Source of the DNA: Prostheceraeus crozeri
Taxonomy: Eukaryota > Platyhelminthes > Polycladida > Euryleptidae
Direction: 5' to 3'
NCBI GenBank assembly: GCA_907163375.1
Contig: CAJQUW010008702.1
Span: 117,087-181,086 of the forward strand
DNA length: 64,000 bases
In this document: piece by piece, positions 61,690 through 64,000 of the stretch
How the letters are laid out: every line of letters begins with the position of its first letter
Numbering within the stretch: position 1 is the stretch's first letter
Translations under genes and position numbers: made by a program
The notes under the pieces: generated by a model
The model's database searches: none
What the model was told of the DNA's origin: nothing
What the model saw: the letters and a program-made list of their open reading frames with translations, nothing else

Positions 61690-64000
61690 GAGTGATGGGC
61701 GTTCTTTAGTTCATAAAATCATCATGCACACATGCAGCACATTGTCTCACCACATTTCCTCGTGAATGTATCATGAGTTCTTATAAGAACTTCCTTCTAA
61801 TGCAGCTAAAGCGGTCCCAAGCCCGCCACATATCTTCGGATATAGAATGCAGAGGGGAAGGTTAAATGATGAAACGGAGTAAAAGGAAGCCAAACTTCAA
61901 CCACATGCAGCCACAAACACATTTCTATCTTCATTAAGATGACATTCAATCACTTGATTTCTAATGTGACCATCACATCCTTAGATCTCAGTACAGTCAA
62001 CTCTCTAACGCGCTTGTTAAACCTATTATCTCTAACTTTACAAACACTGAAAGGATTCTAACATGATTTCAAACTTTACAAACATCAACTTTATTTTTAA
62101 CTTTGCAAACAGTGAAATGCTTGTGACTATATTTTATACTTTACCTACCTTACAAACACTGCAATGCTTGTCACTTTATTTATACTTTACCTATAAATTT
62201 TTAAAGTCCATCATCTAACGGGTAGGATTACCTACCGTTGGATTTAGGGATTTAGGGTTTTATATAACACAAATTAACGATCTCTTTTAGTGTAGAATAC
62301 ATGCAACACATAATGCATATGTTCGCTTCATAAAATGACTTTGAATGTAAGACTTAATTTCATGGTGAAAAGACAGGTTTCATATCATTGATAAGGGATA
62401 GTTACATACTCATGATGTTATGCACTTTAAATTTGATGCGGTCAGCTGAAAGGTGATTGATGCATGTTCAATAGAAGAGTTGTATGTATCCTACTGATTG
62501 GAATAATAAGTGTGTAAAGAGTTGATTAGGAAAATATGTAATAGTCAGTGCATGGAAGTTTCTTGCTATCCAAGCTAGGAATATATGAACATCATTCATC
62601 AGTCAGTGTTGCATTTTAAAAGTCATATGCTGACAGAGACATAAGTTTACTAATTTATACAGCAAAACTCCTAAATCACTAAAACCATAGAATAGGTATC
62701 CCTGCGTTAAGATTTAGGGATTTAGCGTTTTAGAAGTGCAAGTTACATTGATAAATCACTAAGTCCATAGCACAGTCAACCCTATAACAAGACTTAACGC
62801 TTTATATGATCCATGTTAGCAATATCTGTTCGTGTAGAATGTGACTCAATGAGTTTAGTCAGATAATGTATCATCAACTTTATTCACTTAGTTATATGAT
62901 AGAGAAAATGTGAGATAGAAGTGAAAGTGATCTCAAAAAGTTTAGAACACATAGTAGTAGCATTGTAGGAATAAGTAAAGTGAAAAGTCATGTCGCATGA
63001 AATGAGTGATGCAAGATTAGCTAGCATTAAAATGAATGGGTAGTGTAACAAACAAGCTATGTGGAATTCAGCATATGTTTGAAGACAAGCGCTGTTACAA
63101 GGTTTTGAGATGATATGAATTTTATCACGTCATGTTCATGGATGTAACAGAGTGAATGTCTCTACTGGTTGAGTGTATAAGATAGAGCACATCATAGTTG
63201 TTGCATGTAAACTGGAGGTTCATATTCGACGAAAGCAAAGATTGAGATTGCAAAATTTAATGAATAGGTAGTGTACTAAACTGTTTGAATCAGTGACATA
63301 GTTAGAATAAACAACAGTACCATTTCGAGATATAATCACACAGCATTAGGACTGTTGGTTTATGAACGAAGTTCATGTAAAAGTTATATAGAAGTGACTT
63401 GTTGATGGACACAAGGCACTATGTGTGCGAAAGTAGGAATAGCATGTAATGACTGGAGTATGGGTTGTGCCAACTGTACATGAAAAGCTATTTTCCAAAA
63501 GCAACTAAGTGACACGAATATATGAACAGTTAAGTAAATGCAAGCCTTTCATATTGATGAGTATGTGATAGAAGAATAACTGATGACATGAATGTGGGAA
63601 TCAGGACAAGTTTTAAGTCAGCTACTGCTAAAGGTTTTATGATAGTATTTGTTATCGAAGATTTAATGTGATGCATCATGTCTACAGATTCAATGTGTAA
63701 TAGAATAAATGTCGTTGCAGGTTTTGAGTGTATAGGATAGAACACACGAAATAGTTGTTATATGTAAGTGCAAGTTAAAGTATCACAGTTAATTTACATC
63801 TGAAAGCTTATGTAAGTACGACTTGATCATTGATAGACTTCACATTGTATGTTATGTTGAATGAATAGTTGAATTGATATTCATAAATGGAAGGTTGATA
63901 TATCGAGAAATAGTGTTAAGTCTCGGTGTATATAGTACCATGGTTAGTAAGGTAGCAGCTCCTTGCGTACAAATTCCGTGTGTGTGTGAGTATGTGTATG
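61690..64000. repeat. field of diverged repeats; no gene recognised
   Basis: Modules with TTAGGGATTTAGGGTTTTAT and GTGTAGAAT..(A/G)TG occur near 62240-62300, 62690-62730 and 62790-62840. A second motif, GAGTGTATA(A/G)GATAGA.CACA followed by AGTTGTT.(T/C)ATGTAA, occurs at 63174 and 63727, about 550 bases apart, and more loosely near 62890. The window ends in a TGTGTGTGAG microsatellite. No frame of more than 71 codons. Confidence 0.55.

Noticed and set aside
1-64000. LTR retrotransposon or endogenous retrovirus
   Set aside because: No long direct repeats with TG..CA ends, no gag-pol layout and no primer-binding site seen. The only retroviral-type integrase belongs to the Polinton.

Overview
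This window looks like AT-rich, gene-poor nuclear DNA from an animal, most likely a marine invertebrate. It is packed with animal-type mobile elements: piggyBac, Tc1/mariner, hAT, a CACTA/Chapaev-like element, LINE fragments, tRNA-headed SINEs, a Polinton and a Penelope-like element. Host coding sequence is sparse. The palindrome TAGGCCTA and its variants recur, which hints weakly at a deuterostome. The species cannot be fixed from the sequence alone.

Layout. 1-2.5 kb: a LINE scrap, a tRNA-like SINE head and a decayed piggyBac ending at a TTAA. 2.5-17 kb: non-coding DNA holding a 2.5-kb pair of inverted termini (5722-8263), a degenerate GTTAACTCCGG field (8.56-8.82 kb), a fold-back element (9511-10316), a short hAT with a perfect 8-bp target duplication (13069-13645) and a second SINE-like head (15.6-15.7 kb). 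17.1-37.15 kb: a 324-bp tRNA-like repeat in tandem, one unit of which is split by a 19.1-kb Polinton (17555-36682). The Polinton is flanked by the 6-bp duplication GAGACG and has long terminal inverted repeats. 37.58-38.97 kb: a broken Tc1. 43.2-43.6 kb: a perfect-looking palindrome. 44.6-48.4 kb: LINE and piggyBac scraps and a 2.35-kb hAT with GGAGCC-rich ends, with a smaller inverted-repeat element nested inside. 49.95-50.65 kb: a compact single-exon gene for a secreted six-cysteine protein. 50.87-51.56 kb: another fold-back. 54.72-58.34 kb: a 3.6-kb DNA transposon with 410-bp terminal repeats. 58.8-64 kb: a field of tandem and dispersed repeats around a small acidic-repeat gene at 61.27 kb.

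The Polinton is the richest system. Its parts, mostly on the minus strand, are: a terminal membrane-type protein, coiled-coil proteins, a minor capsid protein, a packaging ATPase, a protein-primed family B polymerase, a fibre-like coiled coil, small Gly/Ala-rich proteins, a major capsid protein, and an integrase carrying a parvovirus-type phospholipase A2 domain. An adenovirus-type protease is on the plus strand. Three things stand out. A full-size intein with a LAGLIDADG-type endonuclease sits in the polymerase active-site motif. The terminal repeat can fold into a 13-bp hairpin. Most genes share a TAAAAATG-type sequence directly at the start codon. A Penelope-like element with an N-terminal GIY-YIG nuclease (Naiad-like) has inserted into the Polinton later. 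The Polinton is a fossil with roughly ten breaks, although its ends and target duplication are well preserved, so it is not very old.
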